Origin: Planctomycetota bacterium
Lineage (GTDB): Bacteria > Planctomycetota > Planctomycetia > Pirellulales > Pirellulaceae
Direction of reading: 5' to 3'
DNA: 35,229 nucleotides
Assembly: GCA_018970165.1 (NCBI GenBank)
Contig: JAGWWZ010000035.1
Span: 1 to 35,229 of the forward strand
The position numbers and the translations under genes are program-made. Positions 13,932 to 22,618 of this stretch are shown here, in pieces. The stretch's first letter is position 1. Each line of letters starts with the position of its first letter. Under the pieces are notes generated by a model that saw only the letters and a list, made by a program, of their open reading frames with translations, did not search any database and was not told the DNA's origin.

Positions 13932-15332
13932 GTGGCAATAGACTGCGCACTGAAATGCACGGCATGGAAACAACTGCGCAATGTATGTTTGGCATGGATG
14001 TTCGGCATGTCCACGGCTTTTGGGCAAGACTTCTTTGTAACGCCCAGCGAAGAGATTGCGTTACCGGATCTAGCGGTAACGGAAAACGCCCCTTTCATGG
14101 ACTCCAATGAAACCACCGTCGAGTACCCTGCTGCGGAAATGGATTCCAGCAAGGATCCATCTTGGGATGTGGGTTACGACCGCGGGTTTTTTCTGCGAGG
14201 CACTCAGAATGATGAATCGTTCGAACTGAAAACCAACATGCGTTTGCAGTTTCGGTTCATCACGTTTTCGCGAAATGCGGACTCATGGACCAATAGTGCC
14301 GGGGTGGTTTCGCCTATTCGGGACCGTCAGTACTTCGACATTGAGAGAGCCCGTCTCGTCTTTTCTGGCCATGCTTTCTCGCCAAAGATCAGTTACTCCT
14401 CGCAATTCGATTTTGATACCGACAGTCGGCACGTTGCAACCCTTCTGGATGGTTGGGTGGCATGGGAGTATCGCGATAAGCGTTTCGTGCAACTCGGGAA
14501 GAGAAAAGTACCGGGAACGCGGAATTGGATTTTGGGAGCTTTTGACACCAGGCTCGTTGATCGCCCTTTCTCGAATGAATTCTTTCGCCCGAGTCGAACG
14601 ACTGGCATTTGGTTAACCGGCGATCCCGACCCATACACCCGTTATGAATTCATGATCGGACAGGGCTACAACACGGAGGGATTGACTCCGCAAGAGTTTG
14701 GTAACAATTTTGCGACAGCAGGTAGCATCTATCGCGATGTCATCGGAAATTATGGTCCGATGCGGCCGACCGATTATGAGTACCATGAGGAGCTAGCTGT
14801 CAGGCTCGGCATGTCGGCCGTAGCATCCATCGAGGGAACTCCAGGTCGACAATTGGAGGAAACGGACTTTCTTCGCTTGACCGACGGCACGCGAATCACA
14901 GACCCCAATGCATTAGCCCCGGGTGCCACCGTTGAGAGCTTTCAAGTTTACTTGCTGGCGGTCGATGCAGCGTATAAGTACCGAGGTTGGAGCGCGAACG
15001 CCGAGTACTTCATCCGATCGATTGATAATCTGAGCGCCAACATTCCCGTCCCTTCGGTTGGCTTGCAACACGGCTTCTATACCGAGGGTGGCTTTTTTGT
15101 TGTCCCTAAACGATTCGAACTCAATTCTCAATACGCCTTCGTCACCGGAGACCAAGGGTCCTCCAACAGTTATGCGACAGGCTTTTCCTATTACCCGCGA
15201 GGCGCCACGTTCCTCAAGATATCCATGGATGGAACCTATATCGACGGCAGCCCGGTCAATAGCACGGGGACCAATATCCTGGTCGGCGACAAAGGCTTCA
15301 TGTTTCGTTGCCAGTGGCAAGCTCTTTTCTAA
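13932..15332 (+). CDS. Porin, phosphate-selective porin O/P-like (outer-membrane beta-barrel)
   Basis: With the GTG start at 13932 the product has 466 residues and a signal peptide (CLAWMFGMSTAFG, cleavage near GQ/D). The mature part has the usual O/P porin opening: GYDRGFFLRG, FELKTNMRLQFRFITFSR and RQYFDIERARLVFSGHAFSP, followed by alternating polar/hydrophobic strands and a C-terminal aromatic residue (FRCQWQALF), typical of outer-membrane barrels. In this superfamily some members carry phosphate or polyphosphate; substrate choice cannot be read from the sequence. An alternative ATG at 13866 would add 22 residues ahead of the signal and looks wrong. It lies between the sulfatase and a second outer-membrane-like protein; a shared role is only suggested by position. 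Confidence 0.85.
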   Translation: MAIDCALKCTAWKQLRNVCLAWMFGMSTAFGQDFFVTPSEEIALPDLAVTENAPFMDSNETTVEYPAAEMDSSKDPSWDVGYDRGFFLRGTQNDESFELKTNMRLQFRFITFSRNADSWTNSAGVVSPIRDRQYFDIERARLVFSGHAFSPKISYSSQFDFDTDSRHVATLLDGWVAWEYRDKRFVQLGKRKVPGTRNWILGAFDTRLVDRPFSNEFFRPSRTTGIWLTGDPDPYTRYEFMIGQGYNTEGLTPQEFGNNFATAGSIYRDVIGNYGPMRPTDYEYHEELAVRLGMSAVASIEGTPGRQLEETDFLRLTDGTRITDPNALAPGATVESFQVYLLAVDAAYKYRGWSANAEYFIRSIDNLSANIPVPSVGLQHGFYTEGGFFVVPKRFELNSQYAFVTGDQGSSNSYATGFSYYPRGATFLKISMDGTYIDGSPVNSTGTNILVGDKGFMFRCQWQALF

Positions 15333-15421
15333 CTCTCTCGGGATTCCAACTTGTTGAGTCCTCGATCAGCAGATGCTTCAGGGAGTCGTTTGCAAGCAAA
15401 ACTCGGATGGCGCGAAGATCA

Positions 15422-15520
15422 ATGCGTCTCTTCACCTATCTTGCCCTGTTTCTGAGCTTTGCCGATTTTGCCAAAGGGTCAGACTCGCGATTGCAGAATC
15501 CCCTTGAGTTCGGTCGATGA
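15422..15520 (+). CDS. Possible small exported peptide
   Basis: A 32-codon frame reads MRLFTYLALFLSFADFAKG and then a short polar tail. The first part looks like a signal peptide with nothing substantial after it. It has no strong ribosome-binding site and lies in the 236-base gap between two beta-barrel genes. It could be a short peptide, the ruined start of an exported protein, or chance. Confidence 0.2.
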   Translation: MRLFTYLALFLSFADFAKGSDSRLQNPLEFGR

Positions 15521-15568
15521 AGCTGTTATTCGAATTGCTCCATTGTCGCTTCAAAACCGATCCGTTCT

Positions 15569-16600
15569 ATGCATCATTTCCACCGCAGTGTTTCACTTGC
15601 AGTCCTAGTTGCCGTCGCTTGTCTGGTGATCGGAACTGGGTGGGTGCATGCACAGAACTTGGTGTACCCGGCTGAGGCGGCGCTACCCGTCCAGGTGGAA
15701 CCTTCCTACGAACACGCGGCCGTACCCTACCAAGAGGAGTCGGTCGAAGAGATTGAGATACCTGAGAACATCGACACCTCAGAACTGAAGACCATCGACG
15801 GATTTTCGGGTGGCTTTTGCACAGAGGAATTTTGCATCCCGAAAAGCCGACGGTACACGAGCTATCGTCAGAGCGAGAGCATATGGTCCTATCTCCCCGG
15901 CGATGGCGATCAGTTTGGATGGCTCGACTTCGAAGATACTCCCTACATTAGTCGAGGAGAGAAGTCAGGGTGGTCGGTCGGTATGGGGCTGCATCTATTG
16001 TCAGGCCCTAACGCTGTCCCGTTGCCGCCACGACTATGGGACTTTGTTTTGGGATACCAAATGCGAAACACCATCTCCGACCGTTTCAGCTATGACCTTG
16101 CCGCTACCCTTGGCGTGTACAGCGACTTCGAAGATTCGGCCCGAGATGGAATTCGATTTCCCGCTCATGCAGTGGGTATCCTGCACATGAGCGATTCCTG
16201 GGATTGGGTTGGCGGAGTTGACTATCTCGACCGCGATGACTACAAGATCCTGCCGGTAGCTGGCTTCTCATGGCACAGTCCCGATTTTCCTAATCTGACG
16301 ATGGACCTTGTATTCCCGCGTCCTCGGGTCGATTTTGCATTATCCGCAACCGAGCGGATGTATATCGGTGGCCTTCTGGGAGGTGGGACCTGGGATATCG
16401 AAATGCCGGGCGACGTGAACGACGTCATGACCTATCGCGATTTTCGACTCCTCTTCGGGTTGGAAAAACTTTACGACAAAGGAAGATTGTCTGGCCTCGA
16501 GCTAGGTTACGTCTTCGGACGCCAGGTCGATTTCCGCACTCTGCAACCGGGCGTGGAGTTCGACGACGGTTTCGTGATCCGTTGGGTATCGCGCCACTGA
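15569..16600 (+). CDS. Exported protein, probable outer-membrane beta-barrel (DUF6268-like)
   Basis: A 343-residue protein with a signal peptide (HRSVSLAVLVAVACLVIGTG, cleavage at VHA/Q). An acidic stretch (about 45-75, EESVEEIEIPENID) follows, and then many amphipathic strands: GWSVGMGLHLLSG, LWDFVLGYQMRN, FSYDLAATLGVYSDFE, RMYIGGLLGGGTWDIE and FRLLFGLEKLYDKGRLSGLELGY. It ends with VIRWVSRH. The pattern, including LELGYVFGR near the end, resembles the planctomycete outer-membrane beta-barrel family DUF6268; this assignment is from memory of the family and moderate. No ribosome-binding site is clear before the ATG. No function is known. Confidence 0.7.
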   Translation: MHHFHRSVSLAVLVAVACLVIGTGWVHAQNLVYPAEAALPVQVEPSYEHAAVPYQEESVEEIEIPENIDTSELKTIDGFSGGFCTEEFCIPKSRRYTSYRQSESIWSYLPGDGDQFGWLDFEDTPYISRGEKSGWSVGMGLHLLSGPNAVPLPPRLWDFVLGYQMRNTISDRFSYDLAATLGVYSDFEDSARDGIRFPAHAVGILHMSDSWDWVGGVDYLDRDDYKILPVAGFSWHSPDFPNLTMDLVFPRPRVDFALSATERMYIGGLLGGGTWDIEMPGDVNDVMTYRDFRLLFGLEKLYDKGRLSGLELGYVFGRQVDFRTLQPGVEFDDGFVIRWVSRH

Positions 16601-16718
16601 AGAAGACCAAGGCCCACTTCCAAGGTGCAACTTCGGCGCACTGACTTGTTAATTCTCTCAGGCAAGTGTATGCCTTCGGGTGCGTCAGCAAAGACGCCAA
16701 CGATCAACTCTGCCTCGA

Positions 16719-18122
16719 CTACTCGGCGGGATCGCTTTGCGGTCGATCTTCAGAAGGGGGCTGTTCGTTCGGATTGGTACATGCGATGGTCTTGATTCCC
16801 AACGCATTGAGCTTCTCCGCGAGCACTTGACGGGGACGATATTCGCCGTGAACGAGTCGTATCTCTTTGGGGGGACTCTTCATTCCTTGCACGAAACGAA
16901 GCAGATCGTTTTGATCTGCGTGCGCCGAGTAGCCTGTGAGTGTATGGGTCTTGGCCCGCACTAAGAATTCCTCCCTGTCGATCGAAACTCCGCATTTACC
17001 GCCATGACAATCCTGGATCTTTCGCCCTAGGGTCCCGTACGCTTGGAAGCCGACAAAGATGATGTCGGTGGTAGGCTTGGAGATAAATGTCTTGAGGTAT
17101 TCGACGACGCGGCCTCCGGTGCACATACCGCTTCCAGCGATCACGATCGCCGGTTTGCCCGATCGCTTGAGATATTCGATATTCCCTCGCGATTCCCCGG
17201 CTTGATCCAACTCCACCAGGTTTTTGAACACGAAGGGCTGACGATCCACGGTCAGGATTTCATTGGCTTCTTCGCTCCAGTATTCCGACATCTGTTCATA
17301 GATGTCGGTCAGTTTGATCGCCATTGGCGAGTCGACGATGATATCGATGGCGTGGAGCATGGAGCAGTTGGTTCGATGATCGATCCCTTCCATGATTTGA
17401 TTGAGTTCAAAGAGTAGCTCTTGCGTGCGTCCCAAACTGAATGCCGGGATGATCGTGACTCCGCGATTCTCCATCGTTTCGCACAGGATCGCTTCAAGCC
17501 TTGCAAGTCGCGTTTCCCTTCCCTCATGAAGCCGATCTCCGTAGGTACTTTCGAGGACTAGCACGTCGGCACGCTCTGGGCTAGCCGGTTCGCGGAGGAT
17601 TGGTGTGCATCGAGAACCAATGTCGCCGCTGAAAACGAATCGCTCATCGCCGTGATCGAAATCGATGTAAGCAGAACCGAGAATATGGCCGGCAGGTGAA
17701 TAGCGAAAGGAAGCTCCGCGCGGCAAGGGCTGCCACTTGCCATACGGAACGGCCTTGATCAACGAGTTGACCTCCTTGAGGATCTGCGCCACGACCTTCT
17801 TGTTGCGCGTGATCCCGAGCCGTATCGAATCCTCGAGCATGATCGGCAGGAAACGAGCTGTCGGAGGAGTGCAATAAATCGGCTTGTTGAATCCCGCTTC
17901 GAGCAAATAAGGAATGCGACCGATGTGATCGATGTGAACGTGCGTCAGCACGAGCGCCTGAATACCATCGAGTGGAAACTGAATCTCCGCGCTCGGAAAC
18001 CGTCGAGCATCTCGACCTTGAAAAGATCCACAATCGACCAGGACCGAATCGTTGTCGTTGTAGTGCAACTGGTGACAAGAACCGGTAACGCCCTCGTTAC
18101 CGCCATGATGCGTGATGTGCAT
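16719..18122 (-). CDS. Beta-CASP metallo-beta-lactamase-fold ribonuclease
   Basis: A 467-residue protein, starting at the ATG at 18122 that opens the first strand (MHITHHGGNEGVTGSCH). The frame is open further upstream but the extension has no family resemblance. Metal motifs are LTHVHIDHIGRIPYL (HxHxDH), SPAGHILGSAYIDF and FSGDIG. The beta-CASP signatures follow: ESTYGDRLHE, IPAFSLGRTQELL, DSPMA, GSGMCTGGRVVEYL and the late His in GYSAHADQNDLL, then an RMMBL tail (IRLVHGEYRPRQVLAEKL). The family (archaeal CPSF-like and bacterial homologues such as Thermus TTHA0252) cleaves RNA with two zinc ions in the cytoplasm. The last 15 residues are Pro/Glu/Asp-rich. It lies downstream of the DedA gene on the same strand with a 245-base gap, so it may have its own promoter. 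Confidence 0.9.
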   Translation of the reverse strand: MHITHHGGNEGVTGSCHQLHYNDNDSVLVDCGSFQGRDARRFPSAEIQFPLDGIQALVLTHVHIDHIGRIPYLLEAGFNKPIYCTPPTARFLPIMLEDSIRLGITRNKKVVAQILKEVNSLIKAVPYGKWQPLPRGASFRYSPAGHILGSAYIDFDHGDERFVFSGDIGSRCTPILREPASPERADVLVLESTYGDRLHEGRETRLARLEAILCETMENRGVTIIPAFSLGRTQELLFELNQIMEGIDHRTNCSMLHAIDIIVDSPMAIKLTDIYEQMSEYWSEEANEILTVDRQPFVFKNLVELDQAGESRGNIEYLKRSGKPAIVIAGSGMCTGGRVVEYLKTFISKPTTDIIFVGFQAYGTLGRKIQDCHGGKCGVSIDREEFLVRAKTHTLTGYSAHADQNDLLRFVQGMKSPPKEIRLVHGEYRPRQVLAEKLNALGIKTIACTNPNEQPPSEDRPQSDPAE

Positions 18123-18234
18123 GTCTACGGAATTTCGTCGATGGAAGGGTTGATGGAAAGACAATGGAAGGTTGTCAAACGATACGGTCTCAGGAACATG
18201 CCTGCTACCATGTCCGCTCGACAGACGCATGACG

Positions 18235-18276
18235 ACATGACCGTGATTACATGATCGTGATGACATGATCGTCATA
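18235..18276. repeat. Three tandem 14-bp repeats upstream of the beta-CASP nuclease gene
   Basis: Units at 18235-18248, 18249-18262 and 18263-18276 follow ACATGAYCGTSATN, with 2-3 differences between copies. They lie 113 bases upstream of the nuclease start codon and are partly self-complementary (ATGATCGT...GATCAT-like). Their place fits an operator or promoter-proximal element, but no known regulator site was recognised. Confidence 0.55.
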
Positions 18277-18367
18277 GTATAATTGTCGCAGCATTGTAAC
18301 CGATAGAATCGCCAACGACTGTGATGCGGGCAACACGCTGAGGATCGGTCAGAGCCCATCCTTGGTT

Positions 18368-19012
18368 CTATGCTCGAGATTCCCGACGAGCCTGGTACCA
18401 CTCCCATGCAACTGGCAGAAGGCTGACGAAAATGATTCCAATCGTCACCAAGAAGAAATTCTTCTGGACGATCTCCCACGTTCCCATCCAGTAGCCTGCG
18501 ACGAGGAACAGGGTTACCCAAACCACGCCGCCGACGATGTTATAAAACCAGAATCGGAGAAAATTCATTCGACCGATCCCTGCTACGAACGGAGCAAACG
18601 TCCGTACGATCGGGATGAACCGGGCGAGCACAATCGCTTTGGAACCGTAGCGATCGTAAAAAGCTTGAGCTCGTAGAAGATGGTTTTTGTTGAACCATCG
18701 GGAGGTTTCGCTGCGGAAGACGCGAGGCCCCAGATAATTTCCGATCCAATAGTTGACGGCATCCCCGGCGATAGCGGCGAAGCAAAGCAGCGGCAACATC
18801 ACCCACAGACTTAGCGGACTCCCCTCGATCGCACACAACGCTCCTACGGCGAACAAGAGGGAATCGCCGGGTAAAAATGGGGTCACGACCAATCCGGTCT
18901 CGCAGAAAACGATCACTGCCAACACCAAATACAACCAACCCGGCCCAATCGCCTCCATCAATTCGCGCAAATGGCGATCCACATGAAGAATCCACTCGAT
19001 CAAGCTGGACAT
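18368..19012 (-). CDS. DedA family membrane protein (SNARE-associated/VTT domain)
   Basis: A 214-residue integral membrane protein. The ATG at 19012 is preceded by GAGGG about 8 bases upstream and is followed at once by MSSLIEWILHVDRHL; the longer frame to 19129 is unlikely. Family landmarks: FCETGLVVTPFLPGDSLLF, FAAIAGDAVNYWIGNYLG, and the charged loop RAQAFYDRYGSKAIVLARFIPIVRTFAPFVAG with its conserved G-x-x-x-R-x-x-P-x-x-R pattern. Several hydrophobic helices follow. DedA proteins act in the cytoplasmic membrane as lipid transporters or flippases (undecaprenyl phosphate and phospholipids in studied bacteria). The gene is divergent from the EF-G gene. Confidence 0.92.
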   Translation of the reverse strand: MSSLIEWILHVDRHLRELMEAIGPGWLYLVLAVIVFCETGLVVTPFLPGDSLLFAVGALCAIEGSPLSLWVMLPLLCFAAIAGDAVNYWIGNYLGPRVFRSETSRWFNKNHLLRAQAFYDRYGSKAIVLARFIPIVRTFAPFVAGIGRMNFLRFWFYNIVGGVVWVTLFLVAGYWMGTWEIVQKNFFLVTIGIIFVSLLPVAWEWYQARRESRA

Positions 19013-19381
19013 TCCAGTGCCCTCGAGAAGCCACGAAAAATCAAAGGGAGTAACCAATATCGGACGGGAAACCTTAGGTCGCATTCGGGTGCGGGGCCAG
19101 TCCAGTTCTGAAGCAAAGGCGGAATTCAATCCGTTGCGCTACCTTGAAAAAGGGGGTAGCGTCGGAGCGCCCAAGGCTTTCAGCCATGATTTTGGCCTTT
19201 CCCCCGTGAACCTCCACGATAAACTAATTGACGATTGTTCTAGGAAATCCATGGGATTGAGCGTTTCTATCGGGTGGTCGACGTCGGCTGCCACCGTGGA
19301 TGATTTACCTAGGGAACAGACTGGTTGGATCCTGGGGTTGGACTCGGGATACCCCCCGTCGCATTGTCAAAAAGTGGATTT
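19013..19381. other. Divergent intergenic region between dedA-type gene and EF-G gene
   Basis: 369 bases hold the leaders of two divergent genes. In-frame upstream extensions of both neighbours exist but show no family similarity. No convincing -35/-10 pair, riboswitch or hairpin with a T-run was seen. Confidence 0.4.
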
Positions 19382-21475
19382 ATGGACCTCAGCAAACTTC
19401 GAAACATCGGTATCAGTGCACACATCGACTCGGGCAAAACGACCCTTAGCGAGCGGGTTCTGTTCTATGCTGGCCGAATCCACAAAATCGAGGAAGTCAA
19501 AGGGGACGGCGACGGAGCCACCATGGATTACATGGAACTCGAGAAAGAGCGTGGGATCACCATCACCAGCGCCGCCACCCAACTCCAGTGGAAAGACCAC
19601 ATCATCAATTTGATCGACACCCCGGGCCACGTCGACTTCACCATCGAAGTCGAACGCTCTCTCCGCGTGCTCGATGGAGCCGTGCTGGTTCTATGCTCCG
19701 TCGGTGGCGTGCAAAGCCAATCTCTCACCGTCGATCGCCAAATGCGTCGCTATGGCGTGCCACGTCTCGCGTTCGTGAACAAGATGGACCGAACCGGCGC
19801 TGATGCCTACCGCGTCGCGCAGCAAGTCCGTGACAAACTGCACGCCGATGCCGTCATGATGCAGATCCCTATCGGGGCTGGCGAAACGTTTGAAGGTGTC
19901 ATCGACTTGGTGACCATGAAGGCCTCCTTCTTCGATGGCAAAGACGGCGAAAACGTTCGGGAAGAAGAAATCCCCGCTGACTACAAAACCAAAGCTGCCG
20001 AAATGCGTCAAAAGATGCTCGAGAGCTTGGCGATGTACAGCGACGAACTGATGGAGCTCCTCCTCGCCGAAGAGTCTGTTTCGGAAGACCTGATCTACAA
20101 GGTCTGCAAAGACGCTACGCAGCAACGTCGGATCACCCCCGTGTTCTGTGGATCCGCCTACAAGAACAAAGGGGTGCAACTGCTGCTCGATGCTGTTCTT
20201 CGTTATTTGCCCAGTCCCCTTGAGCGAGACATTACCGCCCGCAAAGTCGGCGATGAAACGGTCAAGCTCGATCTGAAACCCGACCCGAACCTGCCGTTCG
20301 TCGGGATGGCGTTCAAGATCGTGGAAGATCCGTTCGGTCAGCTGACCTTCATGCGTATCTACCAAGGGAAGATCAACAAGGGCGAAATGTACATCAACCA
20401 GCGTACAAGCAAGAAAGAACGCTTCAGCCGAATCGTTCGTATGCATGCCGACAAACGCGAAGAAATCGACACCGCAGAAGCTGGCGATATCGTCGCTATC
20501 ATGGGGATCGACTGCGCCAGCGGCGAAACCTACAGCAACGATCGCGATTACTGCACCCTGGAAAGCATGTTCGTTCCCGATCCTGTGATCAAAGTCGCCG
20601 TGACTCCCGCCAGTCGCGCCGATGCGGACAAGATGAGTAAAGCCCTCAACCGATTTCGCAAAGAGGATCCGACTTTCCAAGTCTACAACGACGAAGAAAC
20701 TAGCGAGACGATCATCTGCGGGATGGGTGAACTTCACCTAGACATCTACGTCGAACGGATGCGTCGCGAATACAAAGTCGAAGTCCAAGTCGGTGCCCCA
20801 AAGGTCAGCTATCGCGAAACCCCCGGCGTCGCTCAAGAATTCAACTACAAACACAAGAAGCAAACCGGTGGATCGGGGCAGTTCGCTCACATCGTCGGCA
20901 AACTCTCCCCCATGGACCCCGAAGGAGAAAAGACTTTCGAGTTCGAAGACCATGTCACCGGCGGACGCATTCCCAAGCAGTTCATCCCACCGGTCGAAAA
21001 AGGCTTCCGCGACTCGATGGGTAAAGGCCCCTTGGCCGACTTCCCAGTCGTTGGTGTGAAAGTCGACCTCAACGATGGTAGCTACCACGATGTCGATTCG
21101 AGCGAACGCTCATTCTACATCGCAGCATGCGACTGCTTCCGCGAAACCATGCGAGCATCCAATCCGCTTCTCCTCGAACCGATCATGAAGTGCGATATCG
21201 AGTGTCCAGAGAACGACCAAGGGTCAGTTGTCGGTGACATCATCTCCCGTCGTGGCTTGGTCAACAATACCGATGCTCGCGATGGAGTCTCGTACATCAC
21301 CGCAGAAGTTCCCCTCGCCAATACCTTCGGATACGCAACGGACCTCCGGAGCATGACCAAGGGCCAAGGTACCTTTGCAATGGAACTGGCACGCTACGCC
21401 CCAGTGCCAAGAAACCTGCAAGACGACATCATTGCGGAACGCAAGAAGCAACTGGCCGCCCTCGCTAAAGCCTAA
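19382..21475 (+). CDS. fusA: Elongation factor G, mitochondrial EF-G1-like (spdEFG1 type)
   Basis: A 697-residue translational GTPase. The start at 19382 gives MDLSKLRNIGISAHIDSGKTT (P-loop residues about 9-19). The other GTPase motifs are DTPGHVDFT and FVNKMDR; domains II-V follow (FVGMAFKIVEDPFGQLTF, GMGELHLDIYVERMRREY, KKQTGGSGQFAHI, LLEPIMKCDIECPE, LRSMTKGQGTFAM). EF-G moves tRNA and mRNA on the ribosome after peptide transfer. Serine in AHIDSGKTT, the switch I region EVKGDGDGATMDYMELEKER, and GGVQSQSLTVDRQMRRY match mitochondrial EF-G1 and the bacterial spdEFG1 group rather than the standard fusA product (AHIDAGKTT, GGVEPQSETV). It does not sit with rpsL/rpsG/tuf, unlike typical fusA. 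The symbol is by broad homology; a second EF-G may exist elsewhere. Confidence 0.93.
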   Translation: MDLSKLRNIGISAHIDSGKTTLSERVLFYAGRIHKIEEVKGDGDGATMDYMELEKERGITITSAATQLQWKDHIINLIDTPGHVDFTIEVERSLRVLDGAVLVLCSVGGVQSQSLTVDRQMRRYGVPRLAFVNKMDRTGADAYRVAQQVRDKLHADAVMMQIPIGAGETFEGVIDLVTMKASFFDGKDGENVREEEIPADYKTKAAEMRQKMLESLAMYSDELMELLLAEESVSEDLIYKVCKDATQQRRITPVFCGSAYKNKGVQLLLDAVLRYLPSPLERDITARKVGDETVKLDLKPDPNLPFVGMAFKIVEDPFGQLTFMRIYQGKINKGEMYINQRTSKKERFSRIVRMHADKREEIDTAEAGDIVAIMGIDCASGETYSNDRDYCTLESMFVPDPVIKVAVTPASRADADKMSKALNRFRKEDPTFQVYNDEETSETIICGMGELHLDIYVERMRREYKVEVQVGAPKVSYRETPGVAQEFNYKHKKQTGGSGQFAHIVGKLSPMDPEGEKTFEFEDHVTGGRIPKQFIPPVEKGFRDSMGKGPLADFPVVGVKVDLNDGSYHDVDSSERSFYIAACDCFRETMRASNPLLLEPIMKCDIECPENDQGSVVGDIISRRGLVNNTDARDGVSYITAEVPLANTFGYATDLRSMTKGQGTFAMELARYAPVPRNLQDDIIAERKKQLAALAKA

Positions 21476-21528
21476 CGGTCCAGTCTCTGCTCCCACAGAC
21501 AGCTTTCCAGTCTCACTTTACAATGCTA

Positions 21529-21551
21529 GCACTCGGCTCGTTCCCGAGTGC
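21529..21551. promoter_or_regulatory. Hairpin in the cysD leader (first)
   Basis: GCACTCGG, a 7-base loop and CCGAGTGC form a perfect 8-bp stem between the EF-G stop and cysD. No T-run follows, so a leader structure or mRNA end-stabilising hairpin is more likely than a terminator. Confidence 0.45.
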
Positions 21552-21563
21552 CATGGGGTGAAG

Positions 21564-21589
21564 GGGAGTGGATATGTCTACCCGCTCCC
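21564..21589. promoter_or_regulatory. Hairpin in the cysD leader (second)
   Basis: GGGAGTGGATA pairs with TACCCGCTCCC across a 4-base loop (TGTC), with one G-U pair and one mismatch. It lies about 115 bases upstream of cysD and may be part of its leader; no known riboswitch was recognised. Confidence 0.35.
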
Positions 21590-21705
21590 AGACTCGCCAA
21601 GATATGCTCTACTCAAGTTGTCGCGGAAGATCGCCGACAAGCATGAACGGTTCTTCATCTGCAGAGTTCGGTTTGGGATTCCAAGAGTCGCTACTGGAGT
21701 AATAG

Positions 21706-22617
21706 ATGCATTCCTACAACCTGACCCACCTCAAACAGCTTGAGGCAGAGAGCATCCACATCATTCGCGAGGTAGCCGCGGAGTTCAAAAAGCCGGTCAT
21801 GCTCTATTCGATCGGTAAAGATTCCGCAGTGATGACCCACTTGGCATTGAAGGCCTTCTACCCGGGCAAGCCGCCGTTTCCCTTCATGCACATCGACACC
21901 ACTTGGAAGTTCAAGGAGATGATTCAGTTCCGAGACACCTATGTAAAAAATGAACTCGGTATTGAATTGATCGTGAACATCAACCATGAGGGATTGAAAC
22001 TCGGGATCGACCCGTTTGAGAACAGCGATAAACACACCGAGGTGATGAAGACCGACTCTCTGAAATCGTCTCTCACCAAGTACGGTTTCGATGCCGCGTT
22101 TGGCGGAGCTCGTCGCGATGAAGAGAAGTCTCGAGCCAAGGAACGGGTCTTCTCGTTCCGCGATCGCTTTCACCGCTGGGATCCCAAGAACCAACGACCC
22201 GAGCTTTGGAATCTGTACAACGGACGCGTCAACCCAGGGGAATCGATCCGTGTGTTCCCCCTATCCAATTGGACGGAATTGGATGTGTGGCAGTACATCT
22301 ACCTCGAGAAGATCCCACTGCCCGACTTGTACTTAGCGAAAATCCGTCCGGTCGTGGAACGCAACGGAGTACTGATCCATCCCAACGACGATCGATTCCA
22401 ATTGCGACCGGGTGAAAAGATCGAGAACAAGATGGTGCGATTCAGGACCCTGGGATGTTGGCCGTTGACAGGAGCAGTGGAGTCCAACGCAACCACGCTG
22501 CCGGAAATCATTCAGGAAATGCTCCTGACCAAGACGTCCGAACGCCAAGGTCGCGTGATCGACAAAGACGGCGGCGGCGCAGGTATGGAACTCAAGAAGA
22601 TTCAAGGATACTTCTGA
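21706..22617 (+). CDS. cysD: Sulfate adenylyltransferase subunit 2 (CysD)
   Basis: A 303-residue protein of usual length. The ATG at 21706 has GGAG 6 bases upstream. CysD makes adenosine 5'-phosphosulfate from sulfate and ATP in the cytoplasm, driven by GTP hydrolysis in CysN. The PP-loop [19 protein letters not shown] (about 33-51), the [15 protein letters not shown] segment, [18 protein letters not shown] (about 133-150), [28 protein letters not shown] and the C-terminal [14 protein letters not shown] match the family throughout. The gene ends one base before the next ATG (TGA-G-ATG), so translation is probably coupled with cysNC. Upstream lie two hairpins that may be regulatory. Confidence 0.97.
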   Translation: MHSYNLTHLKQLEAESIHIIREVAAEFKKPVMLYSIGKDSAVMTHLALKAFYPGKPPFPFMHIDTTWKFKEMIQFRDTYVKNELGIELIVNINHEGLKLGIDPFENSDKHTEVMKTDSLKSSLTKYGFDAAFGGARRDEEKSRAKERVFSFRDRFHRWDPKNQRPELWNLYNGRVNPGESIRVFPLSNWTELDVWQYIYLEKIPLPDLYLAKIRPVVERNGVLIHPNDDRFQLRPGEKIENKMVRFRTLGCWPLTGAVESNATTLPEIIQEMLLTKTSERQGRVIDKDGGGAGMELKKIQGYF

Positions 22618-22618
22618 G

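Noticed and set aside
18123-18521. N-terminal extension of the beta-CASP nuclease
   Set aside because: The open frame continues upstream but the sequence is not protein-like and includes the tandem repeats.
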